A stretch of DNA of 64,000 nt from Callipepla californica brunnescens (GCA_023055505.1 JALIRH010000095.1:1054001-1118000); one strand, 5' to 3'. Shown: positions 47,035 to 60,094, counted from the first letter of the stretch. Program-made: numbers and translations. The notes: generated from the letters alone by a model not told the origin.

Positions 47035-47957
47035 TGTCACGCTCCAAAATAAAGGAGGGAGATGAGGTTCTTTATATGTATGTGTATACCCGATGGTGAG
47101 ATTAAAAGGCAATGGTTCAAATTTTAGCCCAACCAGTTTATTACAATAAGTAGTTTTTTAGGGATATGGGGAAGGGAAGATGGGTGATAGAAAAGAGATG
47201 AAAAGCGAAGAGACTTGGCAGAAAGCAAGAAAGAGAAAGAGAGAGCATCAGCACCGTGGATCTGGCGAGGTCCGTAGTCCGTTGGTCTCAGGAATTCGTC
47301 TGGTCTCCGCGGGGGATGGGAGAAAGCCGGGAAGTTTTGCAGCAAGCAGGCGCTGTGCAGGGGGGTTCTTCCAAAGAGGTTTTTCCCTCAGGAAAGTCTC
47401 TTCTTCAAAGTCTTTGGTTTAGTGGTGTCGAGAAAACCAACTGAGCAACTCGACACACCAATGAGTTCTGTCAAGCGGCGCGCTGGGTACATGGGGGATT
47501 GCTTCACCAAACATGCGCACGTAAGAGAGAAATGAATAGCTATTTAAAGGTATAGCACATGCATATTCATCACATTCCAGACTCTGGTTATCGAGGGGAT
47601 TAAACCTAAAGGTCAGTTTGGCTTTAAATTTTCAAACCTTGAAGGAGGAAAGCTCCTCACCATTCATGTGGGTGTTTTGTTTTAAGAGAGGCTTGTCTTG
47701 TAGGGACAACAGGGTGTCTATCCTGCTTTCTTTAGCTGCCTCCGTGTTCTGGCATTAGTTTGATTTGTGCCCACCCAACACATCTGGCCCAACAGATAAA
47801 TCAACAGGAGTAGTACTTTCGGTGCCATACAAGTATTATTGTCCTTTGTGATGATCAGCTTCTCCAAGCAGTTGTCAATTAGAGTCTTCTAGCCAGAAAG
47901 ACCTCATGAAGCAAGCTTTGAGACAACAAAAGTCAAAAACAGTTGCTGTCTTTCACA
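47035..47957 (-). mobile_element. Solo LTR, 923 bp, minus strand
   Basis: It begins TGTCACGCTCC and ends CTTTCACA, flanked by CACAG (47030-47034 and 47958-47962). The empty site ACACAGTCATATTCCCTGA survives elsewhere in the minisatellite at about 46076-46094, which confirms the insertion point. An alternative reading is a 6-bp ACACAG duplication with the LTR one base shorter. On the minus strand an AATAAA lies near 47139 and TTTAAATA near 47540. The ORFs inside are spurious. Confidence 0.8.
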
Positions 47958-48935
47958 CACAGTCATATTCCCTGAATTTTAATTGGGAGGTTGTGACGAT
48001 TTGACATTCTGACATTAAGACATTCTGACATCATGACATTCTCCCTTTCTCACATTCTGACATGTTGACATTGTGACATTCTAATATTCTCTCATTGTGA
48101 CATTGTGACATTCTGACATTCTTATATTCTCACCTTCTGATGTTCTGGCATTCTGACAATCTGCCATAGTGACATTCTGACATTGTGATATTGTGATATT
48201 ATGACATTGTGGCTTTGTGACTTTGTGATATTCTCGCAGTGTCAAATTCTGTGATTCTGACATTCTGAGATTGTGACATCGTGGCATTTTGGGAATCTGG
48301 CATAGTGATATTGTGATATTCTCACATTTTGTCATTCTGACATTCTGACAATCTGATATTGTGACATTCTCAGATTGTTACATTGCTGCGTTCTGAAATT
48401 CTCTCATTGTGACATTGTGAAGTTGTGAAATTCTGACATTCTGACATTATGATGTGATGTCTTTGTTACATTCTGAGATTGTGCCAATGTTACATTCTTC
48501 TATTCAGATACATTGTGACATTCTCAACTTAGGACATTCTGATATTCTTGCATTCTGACGTTGTGACATTCTGACATTCTGAAATTCGGACATTCTCACA
48601 TAATCACATTCTGACATCATTTCGTTCTCACATTCTGACATTCTGTTATTCTGACATTCTCATATTCTCACTTTGTGACATTGTGACGTTCTGACATCCT
48701 CACGTACTGACATTCTGAAAATGCGACCTTCTGACATTGTGACACTAATATTCTGACTGTGAAATTTTTACATTCTGGTATTGTGACAGTCTTTTATTTT
48801 TGCATTGTGACATTCTGACACTGTGACATTTTTAGATTCTCACATTGTGATATTTTGGCATTGTGAAATTCTAACCTTGTGACACTGACATTCTAACATT
48901 GTGATACTTTGATATTGTGACTGTCACATTCTGAC

Positions 48936-51900
48936 ACCGTTAGGGTAGGGTTAGGGTTAGGTTTAAGGGGTAGGGTAGGGATGGGGTAGGGTTAGGGTTA
49001 GATAATGGTTAGGGTAAGTATTAGGGTCAGGGTTAAGGGTAGGGTGTGAGGTAGGGTTAGGGTTTTAGGGTTAGGGTAGGGTTAGGGTTAGGTTAGGGTA
49101 GGGTTTAGGGTTAGGGTGTAGGGTTAGGGTAAGGGTAGGGTTAGGGTTAGGGGTTAAGGTTAGGGGTTAGGGTCAGGGGTTAGGTTTAGGGATAGGGTCA
49201 GGGTTAGGGTTAGAATTAGGGTAGGGTTAGGTTTAGGGTAAGGGTTAGGGTAAGGGTAGGGTAAGGGTTAGGGTTAGGGTTGGGTAAGGGTTAGGGGTAG
49301 GATTACGGGTAGGGTTAGTGTTACAGTTAGGGTCCATCAATAGGGTTAGCAAAGGGTTAGGTGTTAGGGTTAGGGGTTAGGGTTAGGGTAGAACTAGGGT
49401 CCATCAATAGGGTTATGGTAGGGTTAGGGTTTAGGGTTAGGGTAGGGTTAGGGTTAGAGTAGAATTAGGGTTAGATTGGAGGGTTAGGGTAGGGTTAGGG
49501 TTAAGGGTTAGGGTTAAGGGTTAGGGTAGGGTTAGAGATAGGTAAGGGTTAGGGTAAGGGTTAGGGTTAGGGATAGGGTAAGGGTTAGGGTTAGGGTAGG
49601 GCTAGGGTTAGGGATAGGTAAGGGTTAGGGTAAGGGTTAGTGTAGGGTTAGGGGTAGGGGTATGGGTAGGGTTAGGGTAGGGTTAGGGTTAGGGTTGGAT
49701 TAGAATTTTCGGTAAGGGTTAGGGTTAGGAGTTAGGGTCAGTGTCAGGGTTAGGGCTTAGCGTTAGGGATAGGGTAAGAGTTAGGGTAGGGTTAGTGTTA
49801 GGGTTAGAGTTAGGGTAAGGGTAGGGTTAGGGTAGGTTTAGGGTAAGGTTAGGGTTTGGGTTAGGGGTTAGGGGTTAGGGCTAGGGTAGGGTTAGGTCTA
49901 GGGTAGGGCTAGGGTAGGGTTAGGGGTTTGTGTTAGGGTTAGGGGCAGGGTTAGGGTTAGGATTAGGGTAGGGTTTGGGTTAGGTAAGGGTTTGGGGTTA
50001 GGGCTTATGGGTTGGGGTTAGGGGTTAGGGTCACGGTTAGGGTAGGGTAAGGTTAGGGTTAGGGTTAGTGTTAGGGTTATGGTTAGGGGTTAGGGTAAAT
50101 GTTAGGGTAGGGTTAGGGTTAAGGGTTAGGGTAGGGTTAGGGTTAGGTAAGGGTTAGGGTAGGGTTAAGGAGGGTTAAGGGTAGGGTTTGAGTCAGGGGT
50201 AGGGTAGGGTTAGGGTTAGGGTTAGGGGTTAGTGGTTAGTGTTAGGGTAGAATTAGGGTTAGATTTGAGGGTTAGTGTAGGGTTAGGGTTAGGTAAGGGA
50301 TAGGGTTAGGGTTAGGGTTAGGTGTTAGGGTAGGGTTAGGGATAGGTAAGGGTTAGGGTCAGGGATAGTGTTAGGGTCAGTGTTAGGGTTAGGGTATGGT
50401 TAGGGTTAGGGTAGGGCTAGGGTTAAGGGTTAGGGTTAAAATTAGGGGTTAGGGGTTAGGGGTAGGGTAGGGTTAGGGGTTAGTGTGAGGGTTAGGGGCA
50501 GGGTTAGGGTTAGGGTAGGGTTGGGGTTAGGGGCAGGGTTAGGGTTAGGGCTTAGGGGTTGGGGTTAGGGGTTAGGGTCACGGTTAGTGCAGGGTTAGGG
50601 TTAGTGTTAGGGTAAGGGTTAGGGTAGGGTTAGGGGTTAGGGTAGGGTTAGTTTTAGTGTTAGTGTTATGGTTAGGTAAGGGTTAGGGGTTAGGGTAAAT
50701 GTTAGGGTAGTGTTAGGGTTAGGGTAGGGTTAGGGTTAGGTAAGGGTTAGGGTAGGGTTAGGGTCAGGGTTAAGTGTAGGGTTTGAGTCAGGGTTAGGTT
50801 TAGGGTGGGGTTAGGGTTAGGGTAGAATTAGGGTTAGATTTGAGGGTTAGTGTAGGGATAGGGTTAGGTAAGGGATAGGGTTAGGGTTAGGGGTTAGGGT
50901 AAGTGTTAGAGTAGGGTTAGGGTTAAGGGTTAGGGTAGGGTTAGGGATAGGTAAGGGTTAGGGTCAGGGATAGGGTTAGAGTCAGTGTTAGGGTTAGGGC
51001 AGGGTTAGGGTAGGGCTAGGGTTAAGGGTTAGGGTTAAAATTAGGGGTTAGGGGTTAGGGCTAGGGTAGGGTTAGGGGTTAGTGTTAGGGTTAGGGGCAG
51101 GGTTAGGGTTAGGGTAGGGTTGGGGTTAGGGGCAGGGTTAGGGCTTAGGGGTTGGGGTTGGGGGTTAGGGTCACGGTTAGTGCAGGGTTAGGGTTAGTGT
51201 TAGGGAAAGGGTTAGGGTAGGGTTAGGGGTTAGGGTAGGGTTAGTTTTAGTATTAGTGTTATGGTTAGGTAAGGTTTAAAGGTTAGGGTAAATGTTAGGG
51301 TAGTGTCAGGGTAAGGGTTAGGGTAGGGCTAGGGTCGGGGTTAAGGGTAGGGTTTGAGTCAGGGTTAGGGTTAGGGTAGGGTTAGGGGTTAGGGTTAGGG
51401 TAGAATTAGGGTTAGATTTGAGGGTTAGTGTAGGGTTAGGGTTAGGGGTTAGGGTAAGGTTTAGGGTAGGGTTCGGGTTAAGGGTTAGGGTAGGGTTAGG
51501 GATAGGTAAGGGTTAGAGTAAGGGTTAGGGTCAGGGATAGGGGTAGGGTCAGTGTTAGGGTTAGGGTATGGTTAGGGTTAGGGGCAGGGTTAGGGTTAGG
51601 GTAGGGTTAGGGTTAGGGGTTAGGGTTAAAATTAGGGGTTAGGGCTAGGGTAGGGTTAGGGCGAGGATAGGGCTAGGGTAGGGTTAGGTGTTAGGGGCAG
51701 GGTTAGGGTTAGGGTGGGGTTAGGGCTTAGGAGTTAGGGTTAGGGCTTAGGGGTTGGGGTTACGGGTTAGGGTTAGGTTTAGTGTTAGGGTTATGGTCAG
51801 GTAAGGGTTAGGGTAAGGGTTAGGGGTTAGGGTAAATGTTAGGGTAGTGTTAGGGTAGTGTTAGGGTGAGGGTTAGGGTAGGGTTAGGGTTAGGGTACGG

Positions 51901-52395
51901 TTAGGGTAAGTGTTATGGTTAGGGTAGGGTTAGGGTTAGGTTTTGGGTCCATCAATAGGGTTAGGGTTAGTTTAGATTAGGGTTAGTGTAGGGTTAGTGT
52001 TAGGGTTAGGGGTTAGGGTTAAGGTAGAATTAGGGTCCATCAACAGGGTTATGGTAGGATTAGGGTTTAGGGTTAGGGTAGGGTTAGGGTTAGGGGTTAG
52101 GGTTAGAGTAGAATTAGGGTTAGATTGGAGGGTTAGGGTAGGGTTAGGGTAGGGTTAGGGTTAGGGTTAGAGTAGGGTTAGAGATAGGTAAGGGTTAGGG
52201 TAGGGTTAGGGTCAGGGTCAGGGTTAAGGGTAGGGTTTGAGTGAGGGTTAGGGTAGGGTTAGGGTCAGGGTTAAGGGTTGGGTTTGAGTCAGGGTTAGGG
52301 TCAGGGTTAGGGTCAGGGTTAGGGTTAGGGTAAGTGTTAGGGTTAGGTTTTGGGTCCATCAATAGGGTTAGGGTTAGTTTAGATTAGGGTTAGTG

Positions 52396-52429
<34 letters not shown>

Positions 52430-55400
52430 TTTAGATTAGGGTTAGTGTAGGGTTAGTGTTAGGGTTAGGGTTTAGGGTTAGGGGTTACGGTAAGGGTTAG
52501 GGTTAGGGGTTAGGGTCAGGGATAGGGTCAATGTTAGGGTTAGGGTAAGGGTTAGGGTTAGGGGTTAAGTTTAGGGTAGGGTTAGGGTTAGGGTAGGGTT
52601 ATGGTAAGGAATCAGTAGGGTTAGGGTTAGAGTTAGGGTTAGGGATCTGGTGGGTTGGGGTTAGGGTTTAAGGTTAGGGTTAGGTTTAGGGTAGGGTTAG
52701 GGTAGGGTTAAGGTTTAGGGTTAGGGTTAGGGATAGCTAAGGGTTAGGGTAAGGGATAGGGTTAGGGTGAGGGGTAGGGTTAGGGTAGGGCTACGGTTAG
52801 GGGTTAGGGTTAGGGGTTAGGGTTAGGGTAGTGTTAGGGTTAGGGTGAGGGGTAGGGTTAGGGTAGGGCTACGGTTAGGGGTTAGGGTTAGGGGTTAGGG
52901 TTAGGGTAGTGTTAGGGTTAGGTTAGGGTTAGGGGTAGGGGTATGGGTAGGGTTAGGGTAGGGTTAGGGTTAGGGTTGGATTAGAATTTACGGTAAGGGT
53001 TAGGTTTAGTGGTTAGGGTCAGTGTCAGGTTTAGGGGTTAGGGTTAGGGATAGGGTAAGAGTTAGGGTTAGGGTTAGAGTTAGGGTAGGGTTATAGTTAG
53101 GTTTAGGGTAGGGTTAGGGTAAGGGTAGAGTTAGAGTAGGTTTAGGGTAAGGGTAGGGTAGTGTTAGGGTAGGGTATGGGTTAGGGATTAGGGCTAGGGT
53201 AGGGTTAGGGGTTAGTGTTAGGTTTAGGGTTAGGGTAGGGTTGTGGTTAGGGTTAGGGTAGGGTTGGGGTTAGGGACAGGGTTAGGGTTTGGGCTTACGG
53301 GTTGGGGATAGGGGTTAGGGTCACGGTTAGGGTAGGGTTAGGTTAGGTTTAGGGTTAGTGTTAGGGTTATGGTTAGGTAAGGGTTAGGGTAAATGTTAGG
53401 GTAGGGTTAGGGTTATGGGTTAGGGTTATGGGTTAGGGGTAGGTAAGGTTTAGGGTAGGGTTAGGGTCAGGGTCAGGGTTAAGGGTAGGGTTTGAGTCAG
53501 GGTTAGGGTAGGGTTAGGGGTAGGGTTAGGGTAGGGTTAGGGATAGGTAAGGGTTAGGGTAAGGGTTAGGGTTAGGGATAGGGTAGGGTTAGGGTTAGGG
53601 TAGGGCTAGATGTAGGGGTTAGGGGTAGGGGTATGGTTAGGGTTAGGGTAGGGTTAGGGATAGGTAAGGGTTAGGGTAAGGGTTAGGGATAGGGTAGGGT
53701 TAGGCTTAGGGTAGGGCTAGATGTAGGGGTTAGGGGTAGGGGTATGGGTAAGGGTTAGGGTAGGGTTAGGGTTAAGGGTTAGAGTAGGGTTAGGGATAGG
53801 TAAGGGTTAGGGTAAGGGTTAGGGTTAGGGTCAGGGATGGTGTAGGGTCAGTTTTAGGGTTAGGGTATGGTTAGTGTAAGGGGTAGGGTTAGGGTTAGGG
53901 TAGGGCTAGGGTTAGTGTTAGGGTTAAAATTAGGGGTTAGGAGTTAGGGCTAGGGTAGGGTTAGGGGTTAGTGTTAGGGTTAGGGTAGGGTTGGGGTTAG
54001 GGTTAGGGTTGGGTTGGGGTTAGGGGCAGGGTTAGGGTTAGGGCTTTGGGGTTGGGGTTAGGGGTTAGGGTCACGGTTAGGGTAGGTTTAGGGTTAGTGT
54101 TAGGGTAAGGGTTAGGGTAGGGTTAGGGGTTAGAGTAGGGTTAGTTTTAGTGTTAGGGTTATGGTTAGGTAAGGGTTAGGGGTTAGGGTAAATGTTAGGG
54201 TAGTGTAAGGGTTAGGGTAGGGTTAGGGTTAGGTAAGGGTTAGGGTAGGGTTAGGGTCAGGGTTAAGGGTAGGGTTTGAGTCAGGGTTAGGGTCAGGGTT
54301 AGGGTTAGGGTACGGTTAGGTTAAGTGTTATGGTTAGTGTAGGGTTAGGGTTAGGTTTTGGGTCCATCAATAGGGTTAGGGTTAGTTTAGATTAGGGTTA
54401 GTGTAGGGTTAGGGTTAGGGTTTAGGGTTAGGGGTTAAGGTTAGGGGTTAGGGTTAGGGTAGGGTTAGGGGTTAGGGTCAGGGTAAGGGTTAGGGTTAGA
54501 GTTAGGGTAGGGTTTGGTTTAGGGTAAGGGTTAGGGTAGGGTTAGGGTTGGGTTAGGGTTAGGGTAGGGTTAGGGTTAGGGGTTAGGGTAGCGTCAGGGG
54601 TTAAGGTTAGGATAAGGGTTAGGGGTTAGGGTTAAGGTTAGGGTAAGGGTAGGGTTAGGGATAGGGTTGGGGTTAGGGTTAGGGTAGGGTTAGGGTAGGG
54701 TTAGTGTTAGGGTTGGGTTGGGATTAGGGTAGGGTTAGGGTTAGGGGTTAGGGTAGAGTCAGGGGTTACGGTTAAGGGTTAGGGTTAGGGTAGGGTTAAA
54801 GTTGGGGTTAGGAATAGGGTTAGGGTTAGGTTAGAGTTAGGGTAGGGTTAGGGTAAGGAATCAGTAGGGTTAGGGTTAGAGTTAGGGTTAGGGATCTGGT
54901 GGGTTAGGGTTAGGGTTTAAGGTTAGGGTTAGGTTTAGGGTAGGGTTAGGGTAGGGTTAAGGTTTAGGGTTAGGGTTAGGTTTAGGGGTTAGGGTAGGGC
55001 TAGGGTTAGGGGTTGGGTTAGTGTAGGGGTAGGGGTATGGGTAGGGTTAGGGTTAGGGGTTAGGGTATGGTCAGGGGTTACGGTTAGGTTAAGGTTTAGG
55101 GTTAGAGTAGGGTTAGGAATTAGGGTTAGGGTTAGGGTTAAGGATAGGGTTGGGGTTAGGGTTAGGGTAGGGCTAGTGTTAGGTTAGGGTTAGGTGTTTG
55201 GGTCAGGGTTAGTGTAGGGTTAATGTTAGGGTAGGGGTTAGGATTAGGTTTATGGTAAGGGTTAGGGTAGGGTTAGGGTAAGAGTTAGGGAAAGGTAAGG
55301 GTTAGGGTAAGGGTTAGGGTTAGGGTCAGTGTTAGGGTCAGGGTTAGGCTTATAGTATGGTTAGGGTAAGGGTTAGGGGTTAGGGTAGGGTTAGGGTAGG

Positions 55401-58020
55401 GGTAGGGGTAAGGGTAGGGGTATGGGTAGGGTTAAGGTAAGGGTAGGGTTAGGGTTAGGTTTGGATTAGAGGTTACGGTAAGGGTTAGGGTTAGGGGTTA
55501 GGGTCAGTGTCAGGGTTAGGGTTAGGGTAGGGTTAGTGTTAGGGTAAGGTTTAGGGTTAGGGTTATGGTAAGCGTTAGGGTTAGAGTTAGGGTAGGGTTA
55601 GGGTAGGGTTAGGGTTAGGGTAGGGTTTGGGTTAGTGGTTAGGGTTAAGGTTAGGGGTTAGGGCTGGGGTAGGTTTAGGGCTAGGGTAGGGTTGGGTTTA
55701 GGGTTAGGGTGGGGTAAGGGTTAGGGGCAGGATAAGGGCTTAGGGGTTGGGGTTAGGGGTTAGGATTAGGGTAGGGTTAGGGTAAGGGTTAGGGTAGGGT
55801 TAAGGGTTAGGGTTTACGGTAGGGTTAGGGTTAGTGTTAGGGTAGGGTTATGGTTAAGTAAGGGTTAGGGTTAGGGTAAAGGTTAGGGTAGGGTTAGGGT
55901 TAGGTTTAAGGGGTAGGGTTTGGGTTAGATAATGGTTATGGTAAGTATTAGGGTCAGGGTTACGGGTAGGGTGTGAGTCAGGGTTAGGGTTTTAGGGTTA
56001 GGGTAGTGTTAGGGTTAGGTTTTGGGTCGATCAATAGGGTTAGGGTTAGATTAGGGTAGGGTTAGGATAGGGTTAGGGTAGGGTTTGTGTTAGGGTTAGG
56101 GTGTAGGGTTAGGGTTAGGGTAGGGTTAGGGTTAGGGGTTAAGGTTAGGGGTTAGTGTTAGGGTAGGGGTAGGGTTAGGGTAGGGTAAGGGTTAGGGGTT
56201 AGGATTAGGGTTAAGGTGTTAGGAGTTAGGGTTAGGGTAGGGTTAGGGTTAGGGTTAGGGTTAGGGTTAGAATAGGGTAAGGGTTAGGGGTAGGGTTACG
56301 GGTAGGGTTAGGGTAAAGTTAGGGTTAGGGTTCCGGTTACGGTTAGGGTCCATCAATAGGGTTAGGGTTTAGGGTTAGGGGTTAGGGTTCGGTGTATGGG
56401 TAGGGGTAGGGTTAGGGTTAGGGTTAGGTTGGATTAGGGTTAGGGTTAGGGTTGGGTAAGGGTTAGGGGTAGGATTACGGGTAGGGTTAGTGTTATGGTT
56501 AGGGTCCATCAATAGGGTTAGGCAAGGTTTAGGGTTAGGGTTAGGTGTTAGGGTAAGGGGTTAGGGTTAGTGTAGGGTTAGGGTCCATCAATAGGGTTAT
56601 GGTAGGGTTAGGGTTATGGATAGGGTTAGAGTTAGGGTAGGGTTAGAGTTAGGGTTAGGGTAGGGTTAGGGTAAGGGTAGAGTTAGGGTAGGTTTATGGT
56701 AAGGGTAGGGTAGTGTTAGGGTAGGGTATGGGTTAGGGGTTAGGGTTAAGGTTAGGGGTTAGGGCTCGGGTAGGGTTAGGGGTTAGTGTTAGGGTTAGGG
56801 GCAGGGTTAGGGTTAGGGTAGGGTTGGGGTTAGGGTTAGGGTAGGGTTGGGGTTAGGGACAGGGTTAGGGTTTGGGCTTACGGGTTGGGGATAGGGGTTA
56901 GGGTCACGGTTAGGGTAGGGTTAGGTTAGGTTTAGGGTTAGTGTTAGGGTTATGGTTAGGTAAGGGTTAGGGGTTAGGGTAAATGTTAGGGTAGGGTTAG
57001 GGTTAGGTTAGGGTTAGTGTTAGGGTTAGGGTTATGGCTTAGGGGTAGGTAAGGGTTAGGGTAGAGTTAGGGTCAGGGTCAGGGTTAAGGGTAGGGTTTG
57101 AGTCAGGGTCAGGGTCAGGGTTAGGGTTAGCACAGGGTTAGGGTAGGGTTAGGTGTTAGGGTAGGGTTAGGGTTAGTGTTAGAGTTATGGTTAGGTAGGG
57201 GTTAGGGTAAGGGTTAGGGGTTAGGGTAAATGTTAGGGTAGTTTTAGGGTTAAGGATTAGGGTAGAGGTAGGGTTAGGTAAGGGTTAGGGTATGGTTAGG
57301 GTCAGGGTTAAGGGTAGGGTTAGGGTTAGGGTAGAATTAGGGTTAGATTTGAGGGTTAGGGTAGGGTTAGGGTAGGGTTAGGGGTTAGGGTAAGGGTTAG
57401 GGTTGGATTAGAATTTACGGTAAGGGTTAGGGTTAGGGGTTAGGGTCAGTATTAGGGTTAGGGGTTAGGGATAGGGTAAGAGTTAGGGTAGGGTTAGGGT
57501 AGGGTTAGAGTTAGGGTAGGGTTAATGTTAGGGTTAGGGTACGTTTAGGGTTTGGGTAAGGGTTAGGGTGAGGGTTGGTGTTAGGGTAGGATTAGGGTTA
57601 GGTTCAGGGTTAGAGTAGTGTTAGGGTTTAGGGTTAGGGTTAGGGTATGGTTAGGGGTTAGGGTTGGGGTAAGGGTTAGGTTAGGGTTAGGGTTAGGGGG
57701 TTAGGGTTAGGGGATTAGTGTTAGGGTTAGGGGTTAGGGTTAGGGTGAGGGTTGGTGTTAGGGTAGGATTAGGGTTAGGTTCAAGGTTAGGGTAGTGTTA
57801 GGGTTCAGGGTTAGGGTTGTGGTAAGGTTTAGGGGATTAGTGTTAGGGGTTAGGGTAGGGTTAGGGTTAGGATTGGGATTAGGTTTAGGTTAGGGTTATG
57901 GTTAGGGTTAGGATAGGGTTAATGTAGGGTTAGGGTTAGTGATAGAGTAAGACTTAGGGTTAGGGTTATGGTAAGAGTTAGGGATTGGGATACGGTTAGA
58001 TTTAGGGTTAAGAATAGGGT
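48936..58020. repeat. Decayed TTAGGG block, 9 kb
   Basis: G-rich throughout, built mainly of TTAGGG mixed with TAGGG and GTTAGGGG variants, with no strand switch. Longer patterns recur every 1-3 kb, for example TTTGGGTTGGGGTTAGGGG-like and GGTAGGGTTTGAGTCAGGG segments. This shows amplification of larger blocks. The spaced motif GGGTCCATCAATAGGGTTA recurs. No gene is present. Confidence 0.95.
49329..56600 (+). repeat. Interspersed GGGTCCATCAATAGGG motif, ten copies
   Basis: Copies are near 49330, 49398, 51946, 52033 (CAACAG variant), 52352, 54360, 56026 (CGATC variant), 56347, 56502 and 56580. The core CCATCAATA is not telomeric and is almost unchanged while flanking repeat varies. Confidence 0.8.
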
Positions 58021-59515
58021 TCGGGTTTGATTAGGGTTAGGGTTAGTGTTAGGAATCAATTTGGAGGAAGGAAAAGGTTTAGGAATTGGTTCATTGTTAG
58101 GGTTAGTCTTCAAGTTAGTAATAGAGTAAGGGTTAGTGTTCGGGTTAGGAATAGGGTTCTGAATAGGGCGAGGTTTGGGAATAGGATGAAGTTTAGGGTT
58201 AGGGTTCGGGTCAGATTTAGCACTATGTTTCAGGTTCCTTTTAGGTTTAGTGATAAGGATTAGGGGTACGTTTAGGTATTGTACAATGCTAAGTGTTAGC
58301 TTCTGGGTGGGGGTTGGGGTTTGTCATGGTTTTATGATTTTTTGGTACTGGTATTCCACATCATAACATCATGTATTGCATTAGGAGTTGAAGAGCTAAT
58401 ACTCCAGCTCCATAGATCATTGATAATTCCAGGTATACCTGTCTGAGAAGAGAAGAAGCACTACGTTCCCCAGAGGACTTTGCGATGCTTTGTATTTTTA
58501 CGTGTTTTCCGCTCAGAGGGAACAGATAAAAACCCTCAGCGGTCACGGGACACTCTCTTTCCTTCGGGATCGACTCAGCAGTGGGTGCTCGCTGCCGTAT
58601 CGCCTTCAGCGTTAGCGTAAGGCCTTCGGTTTATCGGACACTCTCTCTTGCTCATTTTGTTTGATTCATTAGCCTCAATTCCAATTACATTGTATTATAT
58701 TGTGTTATTTTGCTTTCTAATATCTTATTTAGTAAATTAGCTTTCCTCCTCAGATCGTTGCCGCTGTTTTGTTTCTAGGCCCATCTCCCTTTTCCCTTTT
58801 CCCTTTTTCCTTGCCCTTTCCTGGGGCGTGGGTCCGTGGGTCCCCGCAGCAATCGTCACGGAACCGGGCCGATCCAGCCCGGTAAACCGTTGACAGGGTT
58901 AGATTAAGGGTGAGGGTTAGGATTAGGACTAGATTTAGGATTAGGTTTAGGAATAGGTTTTCTTTGATTGTTAGAGTGAGAGAAAGGTTAGGCCTTGGGT
59001 TTGTTTTTGGAATAGTTTTGGGTTTCAGAATAGGAATTGGGTTAGTATTTGGAATCTGTTTTGGTTTAGTATTAGTGTTAGGGTCAGGGTTAGAAGTTAG
59101 GTGATGGCTGTGGTAATCTAATGCTTTGTGTTAGGCTTAGGGTTGGGCTTAAATTTGGGGTTGGTTTTAAGGTCCCATTTAGATTTCAGGTAGAATTGGA
59201 GTTAAATTAAGGTAACGGTTAGGATTAGATTTAGGGTTCTGATAAGGGTTAGGTTAGGGTTAGGGTTTGGTTCCAAGTTGTTTTTAGGGTTAGGGTTAAC
59301 GTTAGGTTTCAGGATAGGGTTAGGAATATAGCTAGGTGTTAGGTAAGGTTTAATCCTAGGGTTTCAGTTCGGGTTAGGTGAAGCATTAGTTTTACAGTTA
59401 GAAGACGTGTTAGGGTTAGGGTTAGGTTTTGGTGTAGATTTAGGTTTAGGGTAAGGGTTAGGGATGTAGATGAAGGTTTAGTGGAAGGGGTAGGGTTCTC
59501 TTTAGTTTTAGGACC
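58021..59515. repeat. Fourth partial copy of the subtelomeric unit
   Basis: It aligns with about 3706-4783 of copy 1 (shared TTTGGAGGAAGGAAAAGG, GTACAATGCTAAGTGTTAGC). It carries a few extra bases and more divergence than copies 1 and 2 show to each other. It ends at TTTTAGGACC, after which SGF29 intron sequence starts. A solo LTR interrupts it. Confidence 0.9.
58322..58895 (+). mobile_element. Solo LTR of the ERVL-like family with 5-bp duplication
   Basis: 574 bp, starting TGTCATGG and ending CCGTTGACA, same family as 28688-29228. It is flanked by GGGTT at 58317-58321 and 58896-58900. The paralogous units near 3893-3905 and 8651-8663 keep the uninterrupted site GGGGTTAGATTA, proving the insertion and the 5-bp duplication. 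Confidence 0.92.
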
Positions 59516-60094
59516 CACAGCACAGAACCCGGCCCCAAAAGGGCACGAACGGACCCCATAACCCAGCCCTATCATGTCGATATCTGACCCCAAAACTCAG
59601 CACCAAAATCCTGCAATTCCACCCCAAAATCTCCATTATCAGCCCCAGAATCCGATTATTTCCCCCAAATGTCAGCCCCAAATCCCATTAGTTCCCCCCT
59701 GACCCCACAATTTTCCCCCGACCCCATAATTCCCCCCCATGACCCTATAATTTCCCCCCAACCCCATCAATTCCCCCCTGTGACCCCATTACTTCACCTC
59801 CTGACCCTGTTACTTCCCCTATTCCCCCCGACCCTATAATTGCCCTAGAACAGCCGCAGGACGATTCCTCGGTGCTGTTTGAGGTCACATCAGCCCAACC
59901 CCATTACTTTCCCCGCGTCCCCATAATTCACCTGTTCCCCCCGTGACCCCATTAATTTCCCCTCTGACCCTATTAGTTCCCCTGTTCCCCCTCCAACCCT
60001 TTAAATTCCCCCTGACCCCATAATTCCCCCTGACCCCATTGCTTTCCTCCCGACCCCATAAATTCCCCCTGACCCCATAATTGCTCTATAACAG
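59516..60094 (+). other. SGF29 last-intron sequence with C-rich minisatellite
   Basis: Plus-strand repeats of about 17 bp of the type TGACCCCATAATTCCCC. They include a partial duplicate of the last exon start (59854-59883). The preceding SGF29 exon was looked for and not found. Confidence 0.6.
59854..59883 (+). pseudogene. Duplicated start of the SGF29 last exon
   Basis: An intron end (CCCTAGAACAG) followed by 30 nt coding PQDDSSVLFE, then GTCACATCAG. It lies 241 bp before the real exon, which has the same intron end and exon start, so this is a local partial duplication. Confidence 0.75.

Larger units (their letters stand above)
43205..48935. repeat. 8-bp-period minisatellite (TGACATTC family)
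   Basis: The unit is TGACATTC with variants TGACATTG, TCACATTC and TGATATTC. Three units give eight codons (MSECQNVR on the minus strand), producing spurious ORFs. Interruptions are two LTR-like insertions. The right edge passes straight into TTAGGG-type repeat at about 48936. Confidence 0.95.

Noticed and set aside
47180..47444. ORFs in the 923-bp insertion
   Set aside because: They lie within a solo LTR and have no recognisable domain.
43451..48335. ORFs with MSECQNVR repeats
   Set aside because: Product of the 8-bp repeat.
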